DNA of 64,000 nucleotides from Vreelandella arcis (GCF_900103865.1 NZ_FNII01000011.1:37933-101932); one strand, 5' to 3'; shown: positions 53,321 to 63,265, counted from the first letter of the stretch. The notes: generated by a model not told the origin, from the letters alone. Made by a program: numbers and translations.

Positions 53321-54169
53321 ATGTCGACGTTAACGCTTCCCGCCCCCGCGAAGCTGAACAGGCTTTTACACATTACCGGCCGTCGTCCAGACGGCTACCA
53401 CACGCTGCAAACGCTGTTTCAGATCATTGACCTCTGCGATCAGTTGACGCTAACCGCCCGCGACGACGGGGTTATTCAACTGGTGAATCGCATTTCGGGT
53501 GTTGCCGACGACGATAACCTGATTGTGCGCGCGGCCAAGCTATTGCAGCAGGCAAGCGGCACTCGTCAAGGCGTCACGTTGGCCCTGGAAAAGAAGCTAC
53601 CCATGGGCGGCGGACTGGGGGGCGGCAGCTCAGATGCGGCCACCACGCTCGTCGGGCTCAACACGCTTTGGCAACTCGCCTTTTCGCTTGACGAGCTCGC
53701 CACGCTGGGGCTCCAGCTAGGCGCGGATGTGCCGGTGTTCGTACACGGCCATAGTGCCTGGGCAGAAGGGGTTGGCGAGCAGCTCACCTCAGCGACGCTC
53801 GACACCCCCTGGTTTGTGATTATTCACCCGGGCGTTAGCGTCTCAACCCCTGCCGTATTCCAAGACCCGCAATTGACACGCGACAGCCGCCCCATTACTA
53901 TGGCGCGCGCACTGCAGGGGGGAGCGTCGGAGTGGCGCAACGACTGTGAAACGGTGGTCAAGCAGCGCTATCCCGCCATTGCGGAAGCCCTTGATTGGCT
54001 ATCACAGCACGCACCGAGTCGGCTAACCGGCACAGGTGCTTGCGTGTTTGCTGCATTTAATAATGCACAAACAGCACACACGGTTGCCAAAGCAGCGGCC
54101 CCATACGGGTCAGCTTGGGTAGCACGTGGGCTCAACACCTCTCCTCTACATGATGCTTTGGGCTGCTGA
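53321..54169 (+). CDS. ispE: 4-diphosphocytidyl-2-C-methyl-D-erythritol kinase
   Basis: IspE is the GHMP kinase of the MEP isoprenoid pathway. The 282 residues include LPAPAKLNRLLHITGRRPDG (catalytic Lys), the ATP-binding KKLPMGGGLGGGSSDAATTL, GADVPVFVHGHSAWAEGVGE (catalytic Asp) and the third motif SRLTGTGACVFAAF. The start is ATG 53321, just after lolB; the ribosome-binding site is weak, suggesting coupling with lolB. tRNA-Gln and prs follow. Confidence 0.95.
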   Translation: MSTLTLPAPAKLNRLLHITGRRPDGYHTLQTLFQIIDLCDQLTLTARDDGVIQLVNRISGVADDDNLIVRAAKLLQQASGTRQGVTLALEKKLPMGGGLGGGSSDAATTLVGLNTLWQLAFSLDELATLGLQLGADVPVFVHGHSAWAEGVGEQLTSATLDTPWFVIIHPGVSVSTPAVFQDPQLTRDSRPITMARALQGGASEWRNDCETVVKQRYPAIAEALDWLSQHAPSRLTGTGACVFAAFNNAQTAHTVAKAAAPYGSAWVARGLNTSPLHDALGC

Positions 54170-54199
54170 GTGCGCCCGGTCGTTGCATTAGGTCGTTAT

Positions 54200-54274
54200 T
54201 GGGGTATAGCCAAGTGGTAAGGCACCGGTTTTTGGTATCGGCATTCCCAGGTTCGAGTCCTGGTACCCCAGCCA
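54200..54274 (+). tRNA. tRNA-Gln (anticodon TTG)
   Basis: This 75-nt gene includes the encoded CCA. Acceptor TGGGGTA pairs with TACCCCA, the D arm is GCC/GGC, and the anticodon stem-loop has loop TTTTGGT giving anticodon TTG. The T arm is CCAGG-TTCGAGT-CCTGG. The discriminator is G, as in other tRNA-Gln. It lies between ispE and prs, the conserved position in pseudomonads and relatives. Confidence 0.97.
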
Positions 54275-54332
54275 ACCTAGCGATGACCAGCGTTTTCCTC
54301 CCTAAACCCCAACACTGCAAAGGTGGCTGCGC

Positions 54333-55274
54333 GTGTCAAAATTGATGGTTTTTGCCGGGAACGCCAATCCGGAACTCGCTCAAAAAATTGCCGAGAGCTT
54401 AGACAGCCGAATGGGTAATGCCACGGTGGGTCAATTCAGCGACGGTGAAATCGCGGTAGAGATCAATGAGAACGTGCGCGGTAAGGATGTCTTCATTCTG
54501 CAATCCACCTGTGCGCCAACCAATGATAACTTGATGGAGCTGATCCTGATGGTCGACGCCCTGCGGCGCGCCTCAGCCACTCGCATCACCGCTGTACTGC
54601 CTTACTTCGGCTATGCCCGACAAGACCGCCGCGTGCGTTCGGCCCGGGTTCCCATTTCCGCCAAAGTAGTGGCCGACATGATGGTCAAAGGTGGCGTCGA
54701 CCGGGTAATGACCATGGACTTGCACGCCGACCAAATTCAAGGGTTCTTCGACGTACCGGTCGACAACGTATACGGATCACCGATCCTCCTCGACGACATT
54801 GAGCGTCAGAACTACAGTGATCTAGTTGTTGTCTCCCCCGACGTAGGTGGCGTTGTCCGCGCCAGAGCCATTGCCAAACAGCTAAACGCCGATTTGGCCA
54901 TCATTGATAAGCGCCGCCCCCAGGCCAACCAAGCCCAGGTCATGCACATCATCGGCGAGATTGAAGGCCGTACCTGCGTGGTGGTCGACGACATGATCGA
55001 CACCGCCGGGACGCTGTGCAAAGCCGGCGAAGCGCTAAAAGATCACGGTGCTAAACGCGTCGTCGCATACGCTACGCACCCGATATTGTCCGGCCCAGCC
55101 GTTGACAATATCACCAACTCGGTACTCGACGAAGTGGTGGTGACCGACACCATCCCGCTGTCCGACTCAGCGCGGCGCAGCGGTAAAATTCGTCAGTTGA
55201 GTGTTGCTGGCCTGATCGCGGAAGCTATTCGCCGGGTCAGCAATGAAGAATCCGTCAGCGCGATGTTCCACTAA
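54333..55274 (+). CDS. prs: Ribose-phosphate pyrophosphokinase
   Basis: Prs makes PRPP, the precursor for nucleotides, histidine and tryptophan (it feeds TrpD). It has 313 residues with [19 protein letters not shown], the metal/ATP segment [39 protein letters not shown] and the PRPP loop [17 protein letters not shown]. Translation starts at GTG with AAAGGTGG about 7 nt upstream. Confidence 0.97.
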   Translation: MSKLMVFAGNANPELAQKIAESLDSRMGNATVGQFSDGEIAVEINENVRGKDVFILQSTCAPTNDNLMELILMVDALRRASATRITAVLPYFGYARQDRRVRSARVPISAKVVADMMVKGGVDRVMTMDLHADQIQGFFDVPVDNVYGSPILLDDIERQNYSDLVVVSPDVGGVVRARAIAKQLNADLAIIDKRRPQANQAQVMHIIGEIEGRTCVVVDDMIDTAGTLCKAGEALKDHGAKRVVAYATHPILSGPAVDNITNSVLDEVVVTDTIPLSDSARRSGKIRQLSVAGLIAEAIRRVSNEESVSAMFH

Positions 55275-55369
55275 TCGCCTGATGTCACAGCCCGTAGCGG
55301 GCTCCTGGAAACGTCGTGTCGTCTGGTCGCGGACGCCGACGTTTTCTTACTTAACCAAGAGGCAATTCC

Positions 55370-56038
55370 ATGTCTGATTTTAGTTTAAAAGCCAGTGTTC
55401 GTAACGACCTGGGGAAAGGTGCGAGCCGCCGCCTGCGTCGTGCGAACGAGCAAGTACCGGCCGTGGTTTACGGCGGTGACAAAGACGCGCAGTCTATCGC
55501 CGTAGAAAAAACCGCTTTCTACAAAGCGATTGAAGATGAGTCTTTCTTCTCCTCGGTCATCACGCTAGTGATTGAAGGCAAAGAACAGCAAGTGGTTGTA
55601 CGTGACCTTCAGCGTCACCCGTTCAAGCCGTTGCTGACCCACGCTGACTTCCTGCGGGTTGATGCCACTCACGAAATCACCATGAACGTGCCGCTGCACG
55701 TCCTCGGCGAAGAATCGTGTGTCGCCATCAAAGACCATGACGGCGAACTGCACGTCCTCGCTAACGAAGTAGCGATCAGCTGCTTGCCGAAAGACCTTCC
55801 TGACTACCTGGAAGTTGACATCAGCGAGCTTGAGCTGGGCACAACGTTGCACCTGTCTGACCTTACTCTGCCGGCGGGCGTGACATCTGTCGATCTCTCC
55901 CACGGTGAAGACCACGACAATGCCATCCTCAGTATCACCAAGATGAAAGTTCGTGCTACTGAAGAAGATGACGAAGATGAAAGCGAAGGCGAAGCCGACG
56001 GCGACAGTGAAGGTAAAGACGACACCAGCGCCGAGTAA
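55370..56038 (+). CDS. rplY: 50S ribosomal protein L25 (CTC form)
   Basis: L25 binds 5S rRNA. This is the long CTC/TL5 form with 222 residues, unlike the 94-residue E. coli protein: an N-terminal L25 domain ([40 protein letters not shown]) and a C-terminal beta domain ([39 protein letters not shown]). The last 25 residues are nearly all Asp, Glu, Ser and Gly, a halophile-like acidic tail. A GAGG site precedes the ATG. It is closed by a strong terminator. Confidence 0.96.
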   Translation: MSDFSLKASVRNDLGKGASRRLRRANEQVPAVVYGGDKDAQSIAVEKTAFYKAIEDESFFSSVITLVIEGKEQQVVVRDLQRHPFKPLLTHADFLRVDATHEITMNVPLHVLGEESCVAIKDHDGELHVLANEVAISCLPKDLPDYLEVDISELELGTTLHLSDLTLPAGVTSVDLSHGEDHDNAILSITKMKVRATEEDDEDESEGEADGDSEGKDDTSAE

Positions 56039-56093
56039 GCAGCTTACCTGGGCCATGTCAGCATGGCCCTCGTGATGCTGGTATGATGTTAAG

Positions 56094-56123
56094 ATCAAGC
56101 GCTTCGGCGCTTGATTTTTTTTT
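56094..56123 (+). terminator. Strong intrinsic terminator after rplY
   Basis: A 9-bp stem, ATCAAGCGC with GCGCTTGAT, closes a TTCG tetraloop and runs straight into nine Ts. It separates prs-rplY transcription from pth. Confidence 0.95.
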
Positions 56124-56183
56124 GCTGCCGCCGCTCGAGCGACGTCAAAAATGTCACCTGGAAATTTTGTATGAGGTGGGAAT

Positions 56184-56771
56184 ATGAGCCAGGTAACGGC
56201 CATTATTGGGTTAGGCAACCCCGGGACGGAGTATGCCGCCACACGCCACAATGCCGGTTTTTGGCTGGTCGATGCTATCGCACGTAGCACACACAGCGAA
56301 CTGCGCCCGGAAAAGAAATTTCTTGGCCACTACGCAAAGGTACGCCTCGGCGACCATGAGCTACATCTACTCAACCCCGCCACCTTTATGAACCGTAGCG
56401 GGGCTGCCGTCGCCGCACTCAGCCAGTTTTTCAAACTGACGCCGGACAATTTACTGGTCGCCCACGACGAACTCGACCTACCGCCCGGGCAAGCGCGCTA
56501 TAAGACCGGTGGCGGCCACGGCGGCCACAATGGCCTGCGCGATATCGTTAGCGCACTGGGTAACCAAAACCAGTTTCATCGGCTGCGCATAGGCGTGGGT
56601 CATCCAGGCGATTCACGCCAAGTGACGAATTACGTGTTGGGTCGCGCCGGCAAAGCCGAACAAGCCGCCATTGAACGCGCCATCGACGAATGCCTGGCCA
56701 CCTTGCCCACGGCGCTCTCTGGTGACTGGGCCAAAGCCATGAACCAGCTACACAGCCTTAAGCCTGACTAG
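56184..56771 (+). CDS. pth: Peptidyl-tRNA hydrolase
   Basis: Pth recycles peptidyl-tRNAs released from ribosomes. The 195 residues include IIGLGNPGTEYAATRHNAGF with catalytic H22, NPATFMNRSGAAV, LVAHDELDLPPGQARYKTGG with the catalytic Asp, GGHGGHNGLRDI and RLRIGVGHPG. GAGGTGGG precedes the ATG. Position between rplY and ychF is the conserved one. Confidence 0.97.
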   Translation: MSQVTAIIGLGNPGTEYAATRHNAGFWLVDAIARSTHSELRPEKKFLGHYAKVRLGDHELHLLNPATFMNRSGAAVAALSQFFKLTPDNLLVAHDELDLPPGQARYKTGGGHGGHNGLRDIVSALGNQNQFHRLRIGVGHPGDSRQVTNYVLGRAGKAEQAAIERAIDECLATLPTALSGDWAKAMNQLHSLKPD

Positions 56772-56873
56772 CCCTTGCAAAACGGGGCAATTTAGTCGGT
56801 AGCTGACGGCTAATGCATCTCGTAGAATGGCGACTAAATTTACCCCCTACCACTTTATTCTCAGGATCATTTT

Positions 56874-57965
56874 ATGGGTTTTAACTGCGGCATCGTCGGT
56901 CTGCCCAACGTCGGCAAGTCCACTCTATTTAATGCGCTTACCAAGTCAGGCATCGACGCGGAAAATTTCCCCTTCTGCACCATCGAGCCCAACGTGGGGA
57001 TCGTGCCCATGCCCGACCCGCGTCTTAACACCCTCGCCGAGATCGTCAAGCCGCAAAAAGTGTTGCCGACCACTATGGAGTTTGTCGACATCGCAGGCCT
57101 CGTCGCCGGCGCCTCAAAAGGCGAAGGGCTGGGCAATAAGTTTTTGGCCAATATCCGCGAAACCCAAGCCATCGCCCATGTAGTACGCTGCTTCGATAAC
57201 GACAACGTCATCCATGTAGCCAACCAAATCGACCCGCGCGCCGATATTGAAACGATCAATTTAGAGCTCGCGCTGGCCGATTTAGACACCGTCGAAAAAG
57301 CCAGCCAACGGCTAGTGCGCGTCGTCAAAGGCGGCGATAAAGACGCTATCGCCACGAAAGCCGTGCTGGATAAAATTCAGCCGCACCTAGCCGAAGGTCA
57401 GCCGCTGCGCAGCCTGGGATTGAGTGAAGACGAGCAACGCCAAGTGAAAAGTTTTGGCTTTTTGACGCTCAAACCCACCATGTACATTGCCAACGTCAAC
57501 GAAGACGGCTTCTACAACAATCCTTACCTGGATATCGTCCACGAGATCGCCGCCGAAGAAGGCGCCATCGTGGTGCCGGTATGCAATCAGATCGAAGCCG
57601 AAATCGCCGAGCTGGATGACGAAGAGCGCGAGATGTTCCTAAGCGAGATGGGCATGGATGAGCCCGGCCTGGATCGTGTTATTCGCGCTGGCTACTCTCT
57701 CCTCGGCTTGCAAACCTACTTCACAGCAGGCGTGAAGGAAGTACGCGCCTGGACAGTGAAAGAGGGCGCTACAGCACCGGAAGCCGCCGGCGCGATTCAC
57801 ACCGACTTTCAAAAAGGCTTTATCCGTGCCGAAGTAGTTGCCTATGACGACTTTGTGTCCTTGGGCGGTGAGCAGGGCGCTAAAGATGCCGGTAAGTGGC
57901 GCCTGGAAGGCAAAGAGTACATTGTCAAAGATGGCGATGTCGTCCACTTCCGCTTTAATGTGTAA
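56874..57965 (+). CDS. ychF: Redox-regulated ATPase YchF (Obg-like)
   Basis: YchF is an Obg-family P-loop ATPase that binds ribosomes. The 363 residues include the P-loop [18 protein letters not shown], switch-region [19 protein letters not shown] and [20 protein letters not shown]. The base-recognition segment reads NVNED, where GTPases have NKxD, as expected for this ATP-preferring branch. A C-terminal TGS domain contains [25 protein letters not shown] lies just before the ATG. Confidence 0.96.
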   Translation: MGFNCGIVGLPNVGKSTLFNALTKSGIDAENFPFCTIEPNVGIVPMPDPRLNTLAEIVKPQKVLPTTMEFVDIAGLVAGASKGEGLGNKFLANIRETQAIAHVVRCFDNDNVIHVANQIDPRADIETINLELALADLDTVEKASQRLVRVVKGGDKDAIATKAVLDKIQPHLAEGQPLRSLGLSEDEQRQVKSFGFLTLKPTMYIANVNEDGFYNNPYLDIVHEIAAEEGAIVVPVCNQIEAEIAELDDEEREMFLSEMGMDEPGLDRVIRAGYSLLGLQTYFTAGVKEVRAWTVKEGATAPEAAGAIHTDFQKGFIRAEVVAYDDFVSLGGEQGAKDAGKWRLEGKEYIVKDGDVVHFRFNV

Positions 57966-58093
57966 CCAGTAGGGCGCCCCTCCATAGGGCAGTAATGGGC
58001 CTTTGCAACCAGGCCCTGCTCCCCCTTTAGGCATGCTAGAACCGTTTAAAGCATCGCCTTCCTGGCACCGCAAAAGCTTGCTAGAGTTAGCCA

Positions 58094-59515
58094 ATGCCTT
58101 TCTTTAGCCTCCCCCGTGGTCGGGATATTCGCCGTATATCCCGATCCCGCCCCCTGACCGCCACCTTGCTGCTACCGCTGCTCATGCTCTTGGGCTGCGA
58201 ACAAAGCGAGTCTCCGGTCACGCAGCTTGAACCGCCCGAACCGGGCGGGACACTCAAGGTGGCCACCCGTAACAGCGCCACCACCTACTACCTTGACCGT
58301 GACGAGACACCGGCAGGACCGGAGCACGACCTGGTCGAGTCGTTCGCCGACGCCCACGACCTGCAGGTCGAATGGACGCTGTTCGAGTCTACCTCTGCGG
58401 TACTTCAAGCGCTGAAAGACGGCGATTTTCAACTGGCCGCCGCCGGTCTGACCCACCTACCCTCGCGCGACGAACACTTCCAACGAGGCCCCACTCACAC
58501 AGATATCGTCGAGCAGCTCGTCTGCCACCGTGACATGCGCCCCATGCCTCGCCAGGTTGAGGAAATGGCCGGGGTCGATATTCGCGTCACGGCGGATTCC
58601 AGCTACGCCGTAAAGCTTCAGAGCTTGGTCAACCAGCACACCGGCATCGCCTTCGAGGAAGATCCTCGCACCACCGAGATGCTGCTGACCGAAGTGGCCG
58701 AAAAGCGCATCGACTGCACCCTGGCCGATTCCAATATCGTTCGGGTAGTGCGGCGCCACTTCCCACACTTGGAAGTGGCCATGAACCTCACCAGCGGTGA
58801 TCGGCTGGGCTGGTATCTGCCTCCAGACCAACAAGCGCTCGCTGAGATGGCCGATGAATGGATGGAAAGCACCGAGGGGCAAGATAGCATTGCCGAGGTA
58901 AAGCAGCACTACTATGCCTACATTGGTGAGTTCGACTTCGTCGACCTGCGCGCGCTTAACCGACGCATCGACGAACGCCTGCCTAACTTCCTCGACATAT
59001 TCCTAAAGGCCGAGGAAGAAACCGGTATGCCCGCTGACCTGCTCGCTGCCCTGGCTTATCAAGAGTCGCATTGGGATCCCCAGGCCGTTTCCCCCACTGG
59101 CGTGCGCGGCATCATGATGCTAACCCAGAATACCGCTGAATCCCTGGGCGTCGATAACCGCCTGAATCCCGCAGCGGCTATCGACGGCGGCGCTCGCTAT
59201 CTCGCCGACCGCCATGAGCGCCTGCCCGGCACCCTCCCCGAACCAGATCGCACCTACCTGGCCCTGGCAAGCTATAACATTGGTCGTGGTCATGTGCTAG
59301 ACGCTCGAAAACTGGCCCGCGAATTGGGCAAAGATCCGAATTCCTGGGAAGACATGAAAGAGGTGCTGCCGCTCAAGGCTGACAAACGCTATTACCCGCA
59401 GACCCGTTATGGCTACGCGCGGGGTTACGAGCCGGTGCACTATGTGCAACGCATCCGCAACTACCAGGACATAATCAGCGCTGCGATGGTGCGGTTGCCA
59501 CTTGAGGATGGCTGA
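58094..59515 (+). CDS. mltF: Membrane-bound lytic murein transglycosylase F
   Basis: MltF cleaves peptidoglycan glycan strands at the outer membrane. The 473-residue protein has a basic N-terminus, a lipobox-type LLGC, and a family-3 solute-binding domain (GGTLKVATRNSATTYYLDRD through about residue 265). The lysozyme-like catalytic domain follows, with YQESHWDPQAVSPTGVRGIM (catalytic Glu), ALASYNIGRGHVLDARKLA and YPQTRYGYARGYEPVHYV. The first codons contain an 8-bp DNA inverted repeat, and no clear ribosome-binding site precedes the ATG, so the exact start is less sure than the product. Confidence 0.92.
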   Translation: MPFFSLPRGRDIRRISRSRPLTATLLLPLLMLLGCEQSESPVTQLEPPEPGGTLKVATRNSATTYYLDRDETPAGPEHDLVESFADAHDLQVEWTLFESTSAVLQALKDGDFQLAAAGLTHLPSRDEHFQRGPTHTDIVEQLVCHRDMRPMPRQVEEMAGVDIRVTADSSYAVKLQSLVNQHTGIAFEEDPRTTEMLLTEVAEKRIDCTLADSNIVRVVRRHFPHLEVAMNLTSGDRLGWYLPPDQQALAEMADEWMESTEGQDSIAEVKQHYYAYIGEFDFVDLRALNRRIDERLPNFLDIFLKAEEETGMPADLLAALAYQESHWDPQAVSPTGVRGIMMLTQNTAESLGVDNRLNPAAAIDGGARYLADRHERLPGTLPEPDRTYLALASYNIGRGHVLDARKLARELGKDPNSWEDMKEVLPLKADKRYYPQTRYGYARGYEPVHYVQRIRNYQDIISAAMVRLPLEDG

Positions 59516-59542
59516 CAGCCTATGTGCTTGCACAACAAACGC

Positions 59543-59571
59543 TTGACGGGCGGCGCGTCGCTGAGTAATAT
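59543..59571 (+). promoter_or_regulatory. Sigma70 promoter of tRNA-Met with GC-rich discriminator
   Basis: TTGACG (59543-59548) and TAATAT (59566-59571) are separated by exactly 17 nt and lie 15 nt before the tRNA. The stretch after the -10 box, TCGCCCCCG, is the GC-rich discriminator usual in stringently controlled stable-RNA promoters. Confidence 0.85.
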
Positions 59572-59586
59572 TCGCCCCCGTTGAAA

Positions 59587-59663
59587 GGCTACGTAGCTCA
59601 GTTGGTTAGAGCACATCACTCATAATGATGGGGTCCCCTGTTCAAATCAGGGCGTAGCCACCA
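59587..59663 (+). tRNA. tRNA-Met (anticodon CAT, elongator)
   Basis: This 77-nt gene has the CCA encoded. Acceptor GGCTACG pairs with CGTAGCC, with discriminator A. The anticodon loop CTCATAA is closed by CATCA/TGATG, anticodon CAT. The acceptor's first pair is G-C, so it is elongator Met and not the initiator with its unpaired first base. An Ile tRNA with modified CAT anticodon cannot be wholly excluded. The gene has its own promoter and terminator. Confidence 0.95.
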
Positions 59664-59673
59664 ACCGAATGCC

Positions 59674-59706
59674 AAAAGCCCGCTGACCCTGTCAGCGGGC
59701 TTTTTT
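59674..59706. terminator. Strong bidirectional terminator between tRNA-Met and apeB
   Basis: AAAAGCCCGCTGAC and GTCAGCGGGCTTTT form a perfect 14-bp stem with a CCT loop, with A and T tracts at the ends. It can end both the tRNA transcript and the convergent aminopeptidase transcript. Confidence 0.95.
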
Positions 59707-59724
59707 GTGGGCAATCGACGAAAA

Positions 59725-61029
59725 TCAGCTTAGCCTTGCGCGGTTTAAGAATCCTACCAGCGCGCAGGCAAGATGCTCGACGTCATGGGTGCCCGCCGTT
59801 TCACGCACCGAGTGCATTGCCCATTGGGGCAGCCCCACATCGATGGTTGGCACGCCGACTTCGGTGGCGGTAATCGGGCCGATGGTGCTGCCGCAGCCCA
59901 TGTCAGAGCGGGTCACAAACGACTGAACAGGTACACCCGCCTCACGACAAATATCGCGGAACAGCCCACCTGTCACGCTATTGGTCGCGTAACGTTGACT
60001 GGCGTTAATCTTAATTACCGGCCCTGCGTTAAGCGCCGGCCCGTGTTGCTCGTCGTGTTTATCACGAAAGTTAGGATGCAGGCCATGGGCGTTATCGCAC
60101 GAGATCATCAGCGATGACTGAATTAACTGAATCAGCGACTCCTCGCTCGCCCCGCCTACCTGGGCATTCAAGCGTTTCAGTACATCGCCCAGGAAAGGCC
60201 CCTGGGCGCCGCAGGCGCTGGCGCTGCCAACCTCTTCGTGGTCGTTGGCGACCAGCAGCGCGCCCTGCTGACCATCGCACGCCAGTAAGGCTTCCAAACC
60301 TACAAAACATGACAGCAAGTTATCCAGCCGCGCGCTGGCTAATAATTCTTGGTTAACGCCCACCAACGAAGGCGGCTGAACGTCATAAAAGCCCAACTCA
60401 AAATCCACTACATCGACCGCCCGGAGGCCATGCTCTTCTTCTAGCCAGCTTGCCAGCAGGTCTTGAAGCTTCGCGGTATCGCTTTGTAGCAGCACCGGCG
60501 CCATTTCAGTTTGCGGATTAATACTGCGTCCAGCGTTCACATCGCGATCCAGGTGAATCGCCAAGCTCGGAATCATCGCCACCGGCCTATTCACGTTGAG
60601 CAGCACACTCTCCAGTTGCCCATCGCCATGGCGGATATGCACCCGCCCCGCCAAACCCAGATCGCGGTCGAACCAGGGGGCCAGCAATGCACCGCCGTAA
60701 ACCTGCACCCCCAACTGTAACCAGCCGGCGGCGTGCTGGGTGGCATTGGGTTTTAAATGCAGGCCGGGGCTATCCGTATGTGCTCCGATCATCCGCAATT
60801 CGGAAAGCGGCCCTGCGGGTAATTGAAAAGCAATTAACGATGAATCGTTGCGCGTAACGTAGTAACGCTGCCCGGGCATTAACTGCCAATTCGCCGTTTC
60901 TTCCAACCGCTGAAAACCAGCGTGCTCCAAACGCTCAGCCATCGAAACCGTGGCATGCCACGGCGTAGGCGACTGGCGTAAAAAATCGCATAACCGCGTG
61001 ACACGATCAGCATTTAACGTTTCGGACAT
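59725..61029 (-). CDS. apeB: M18-family aspartyl aminopeptidase
   Basis: This is a cytosolic dinuclear zinc aminopeptidase of family M18, which removes acidic N-terminal residues. The 434 residues include RMIGAHTDSPGLHLKPN (first metal His), ELGFYDVQPPSLVGVNQELL, ASARLDNLLSCFVGLEALL with the bridging Asp, VANDHEEVGSASACGAQGP (catalytic Glu-Glu) and SDMGCGSTIGPITATEVGVP. The C-terminal metal-binding His region follows. I start at MSETLNADRV (61029), which has AGAGGA about 6 nt upstream; the frame is open seven codons further. Confidence 0.94.
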   Translation of the reverse strand: MSETLNADRVTRLCDFLRQSPTPWHATVSMAERLEHAGFQRLEETANWQLMPGQRYYVTRNDSSLIAFQLPAGPLSELRMIGAHTDSPGLHLKPNATQHAAGWLQLGVQVYGGALLAPWFDRDLGLAGRVHIRHGDGQLESVLLNVNRPVAMIPSLAIHLDRDVNAGRSINPQTEMAPVLLQSDTAKLQDLLASWLEEEHGLRAVDVVDFELGFYDVQPPSLVGVNQELLASARLDNLLSCFVGLEALLACDGQQGALLVANDHEEVGSASACGAQGPFLGDVLKRLNAQVGGASEESLIQLIQSSLMISCDNAHGLHPNFRDKHDEQHGPALNAGPVIKINASQRYATNSVTGGLFRDICREAGVPVQSFVTRSDMGCGSTIGPITATEVGVPTIDVGLPQWAMHSVRETAGTHDVEHLACALVGFLNRARLS

Positions 61030-61165
61030 GGAAATCCTCTTTACCGACATGATTGAGTCTCAGCAAAGCAGGCGACCTGCTACAATGCTCCCTCGGCCTT
61101 CGCAACTCATAAGTCAGATGCGGGTCTAGAGCATGAGTGTACACAAATCCGGGAGAGCTTGACTG

Positions 61166-63265
61166 ATGAGCTTGTTTGCAACGCTTTCGCGCTCGGTCGC
61201 CTTAGCGGTCACGCTGGTGATTACCAGCCCAACCGTGCTAGCGCAACTTGAGCCGACCGAAGAACAGCGCCAAGCGGCGGTAGAAATTGCCGACTCGCTC
61301 CGCTATGGCCACTACGCAGAGGTCAGCTTTGACCAAGCGTGGTCAGAAGAGGCCTTTGAACGCTACTTAGATATTCTCGATGGTCAGCGAGCTTATCTGT
61401 TGAGCAGCGATATTGCCCCCTATCGTCACCTGGAAACCGACCTGGCCGACACCGTTTTTGAAGGTGGCCTAAACGAAGCCTTTGCGCTTTATGACCGGCT
61501 TAGCGAGCGCCACACCGCTCGGCTTGAATGGTTACTTGAGCGACTCGATGACGACACCACCTTTGAATTCGATGGCAACGAACGCCTTGAGCTTGAGCGT
61601 GAGGATGCCGCCTGGGCCGATAACCAAAGCGAGCTGGATGCGCTGTGGGAAAAACGCCTCAAAAACGACGCCCTAACCCTGGCACTGAGCGACCAGGACA
61701 ACGAGCAAATCGTTAAGAATCTGCGCCAGCGCTATGAAGGGCAGCTATCACGCCTACGCCAGACAGAGTCCGAAGACGTGTTTGGGCTGATCATGGCCGC
61801 AATCACCGGCACGATTGACCCGCACACCAGCTACCTTTCGCCTCGCCAAGGCGAGTCCTTCGACATTCAAATGAGCCTGTCGCTGGAAGGCATCGGCGCA
61901 CTGCTTCAATCAGACGGTGAATACGTCAAAGTATCGAGCCTGGTGGCAGGCGGCCCTGCTGAGCGAGCCGGGGTGTTAGAGCCGGCCGACCGGATTATCG
62001 CCGTCGGCCAGGAAGACGGCGACATGGTCAATGTGATCGGCATGCGCTTGGACAACGTCGTTGACCTGATTCGCGGCCCGAAAGGCTCGGTGGTGCGGCT
62101 GGACGTGGTTCCCGCCCAAGCAGTGGATATGACCCGCTCACAAATCGTCGAAATTACCCGCGACACAGTTGATTTAGAAGACCAGGCCGCCCAAAGCGAA
62201 GTGATTGACGTCGAGCGCGACGGCACCACCCATCGCTTAGGCGTGATTGAAATCCCTACCTTTTACGTCGACTTCGACGCTTGGCAAGCCGGAGACGAGG
62301 ACTACCGCAGCACGACCCGCGATGTTGCCAAAGAAATTAAGCACTTAAAAAGCCAAAACGTCGAAGGCATTGTGCTCGACCTGCGCAACAACGGCGGTGG
62401 CGCGCTTCAGGAAGCCAACTCGCTGATTGGCTTGTTTATTGACCGCGGCCCCACCGTGCAAGTGCGCGACGCCGAAGGACGCATCAATCTATACGGCGAT
62501 AGTGAGGCCGGTACGCTTTACGACGGCCCGCTGGGCGTCCTGGTTAACCGGCTGTCGGCCTCGGCATCAGAGATCTTGGCAGGCGCCATTCAGGATTACG
62601 GGCGCGGCCTGGTGATGGGCAGCTCCACCTTTGGCAAGGGAACGGTTCAGACGCTGAGCGACTTGAGCCATGGCGAAATCAAGCTCACTCGCGCCAAGTT
62701 CTACCGTATTTCCGGTGAAAGCACTCAGAACCGCGGTGTCGAGCCCGATATTGACTTCCCCACCCTGCTCGACCCGGAACGCATTGGCGAAAGCAGCCTG
62801 GACAATGCTCTGAAATGGGACACGGTGCAGGACGTACAATACCGTCGTTATGGAGAACCCGAGCGCTACCTTGACGCGCTATTGGCGACCCACGACGCAC
62901 GCGCGGAAGACAACCCCAATTTCCGCTACCTAGAGCGGCAGTCGTCGCTGTCGCAGAAACTTCGCGAGCAGAACACAAGCGTTAGCCTAAACCGCGAACA
63001 GCGCGAGCGTGAAACCCAGGCGCAAGAAGCCGAATTGTTGTCACTGGAAAACCAGCGGCGGCGCGCGCTAGGCCTTGAAGAGCTCGACGAGTGGACTGAC
63101 GCCCGCGAGCAAGACCCGCTTAACGACAATGGCAACGACAGCGGCAGCGCCGATAACGATGAAGACGAGGAAATGCCGGTGGATCGCGCCCATGTACTCG
63201 AAGCCGTCGAAATCTTGCTCGACTACGCTCAGCTGCAATCCGCCCAGCGCTTCGTCAACCGCTAA
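61166..63265 (+). CDS. prc: Carboxy-terminal (tail-specific) protease Prc
   Basis: Prc is a periplasmic S41 serine protease that trims or degrades proteins, and in E. coli controls peptidoglycan hydrolases. The 699 residues have a signal peptide ending VLA-QL, a helical N-terminal domain and a PDZ domain (QMSLSLEGIGALLQSDGEYV to RGPKGSVVRLDV). The catalytic core VNRLSASASEILAGAIQDYG carries the Ser, and MGSSTFGKGTVQT the Lys of the Ser-Lys dyad. The C-terminal region is highly charged, with an Asn/Asp/Glu-rich insert near residue 655. GGGAG lies about 11 nt before the ATG. Confidence 0.95.
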   Translation: MSLFATLSRSVALAVTLVITSPTVLAQLEPTEEQRQAAVEIADSLRYGHYAEVSFDQAWSEEAFERYLDILDGQRAYLLSSDIAPYRHLETDLADTVFEGGLNEAFALYDRLSERHTARLEWLLERLDDDTTFEFDGNERLELEREDAAWADNQSELDALWEKRLKNDALTLALSDQDNEQIVKNLRQRYEGQLSRLRQTESEDVFGLIMAAITGTIDPHTSYLSPRQGESFDIQMSLSLEGIGALLQSDGEYVKVSSLVAGGPAERAGVLEPADRIIAVGQEDGDMVNVIGMRLDNVVDLIRGPKGSVVRLDVVPAQAVDMTRSQIVEITRDTVDLEDQAAQSEVIDVERDGTTHRLGVIEIPTFYVDFDAWQAGDEDYRSTTRDVAKEIKHLKSQNVEGIVLDLRNNGGGALQEANSLIGLFIDRGPTVQVRDAEGRINLYGDSEAGTLYDGPLGVLVNRLSASASEILAGAIQDYGRGLVMGSSTFGKGTVQTLSDLSHGEIKLTRAKFYRISGESTQNRGVEPDIDFPTLLDPERIGESSLDNALKWDTVQDVQYRRYGEPERYLDALLATHDARAEDNPNFRYLERQSSLSQKLREQNTSVSLNREQRERETQAQEAELLSLENQRRRALGLEELDEWTDAREQDPLNDNGNDSGSADNDEDEEMPVDRAHVLEAVEILLDYAQLQSAQRFVNR

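Noticed and set aside
57997..58016. GGGCC/GGCCC inverted repeat after ychF as terminator.
   Set aside because: The loop is long and no T-run follows; too weak to annotate.
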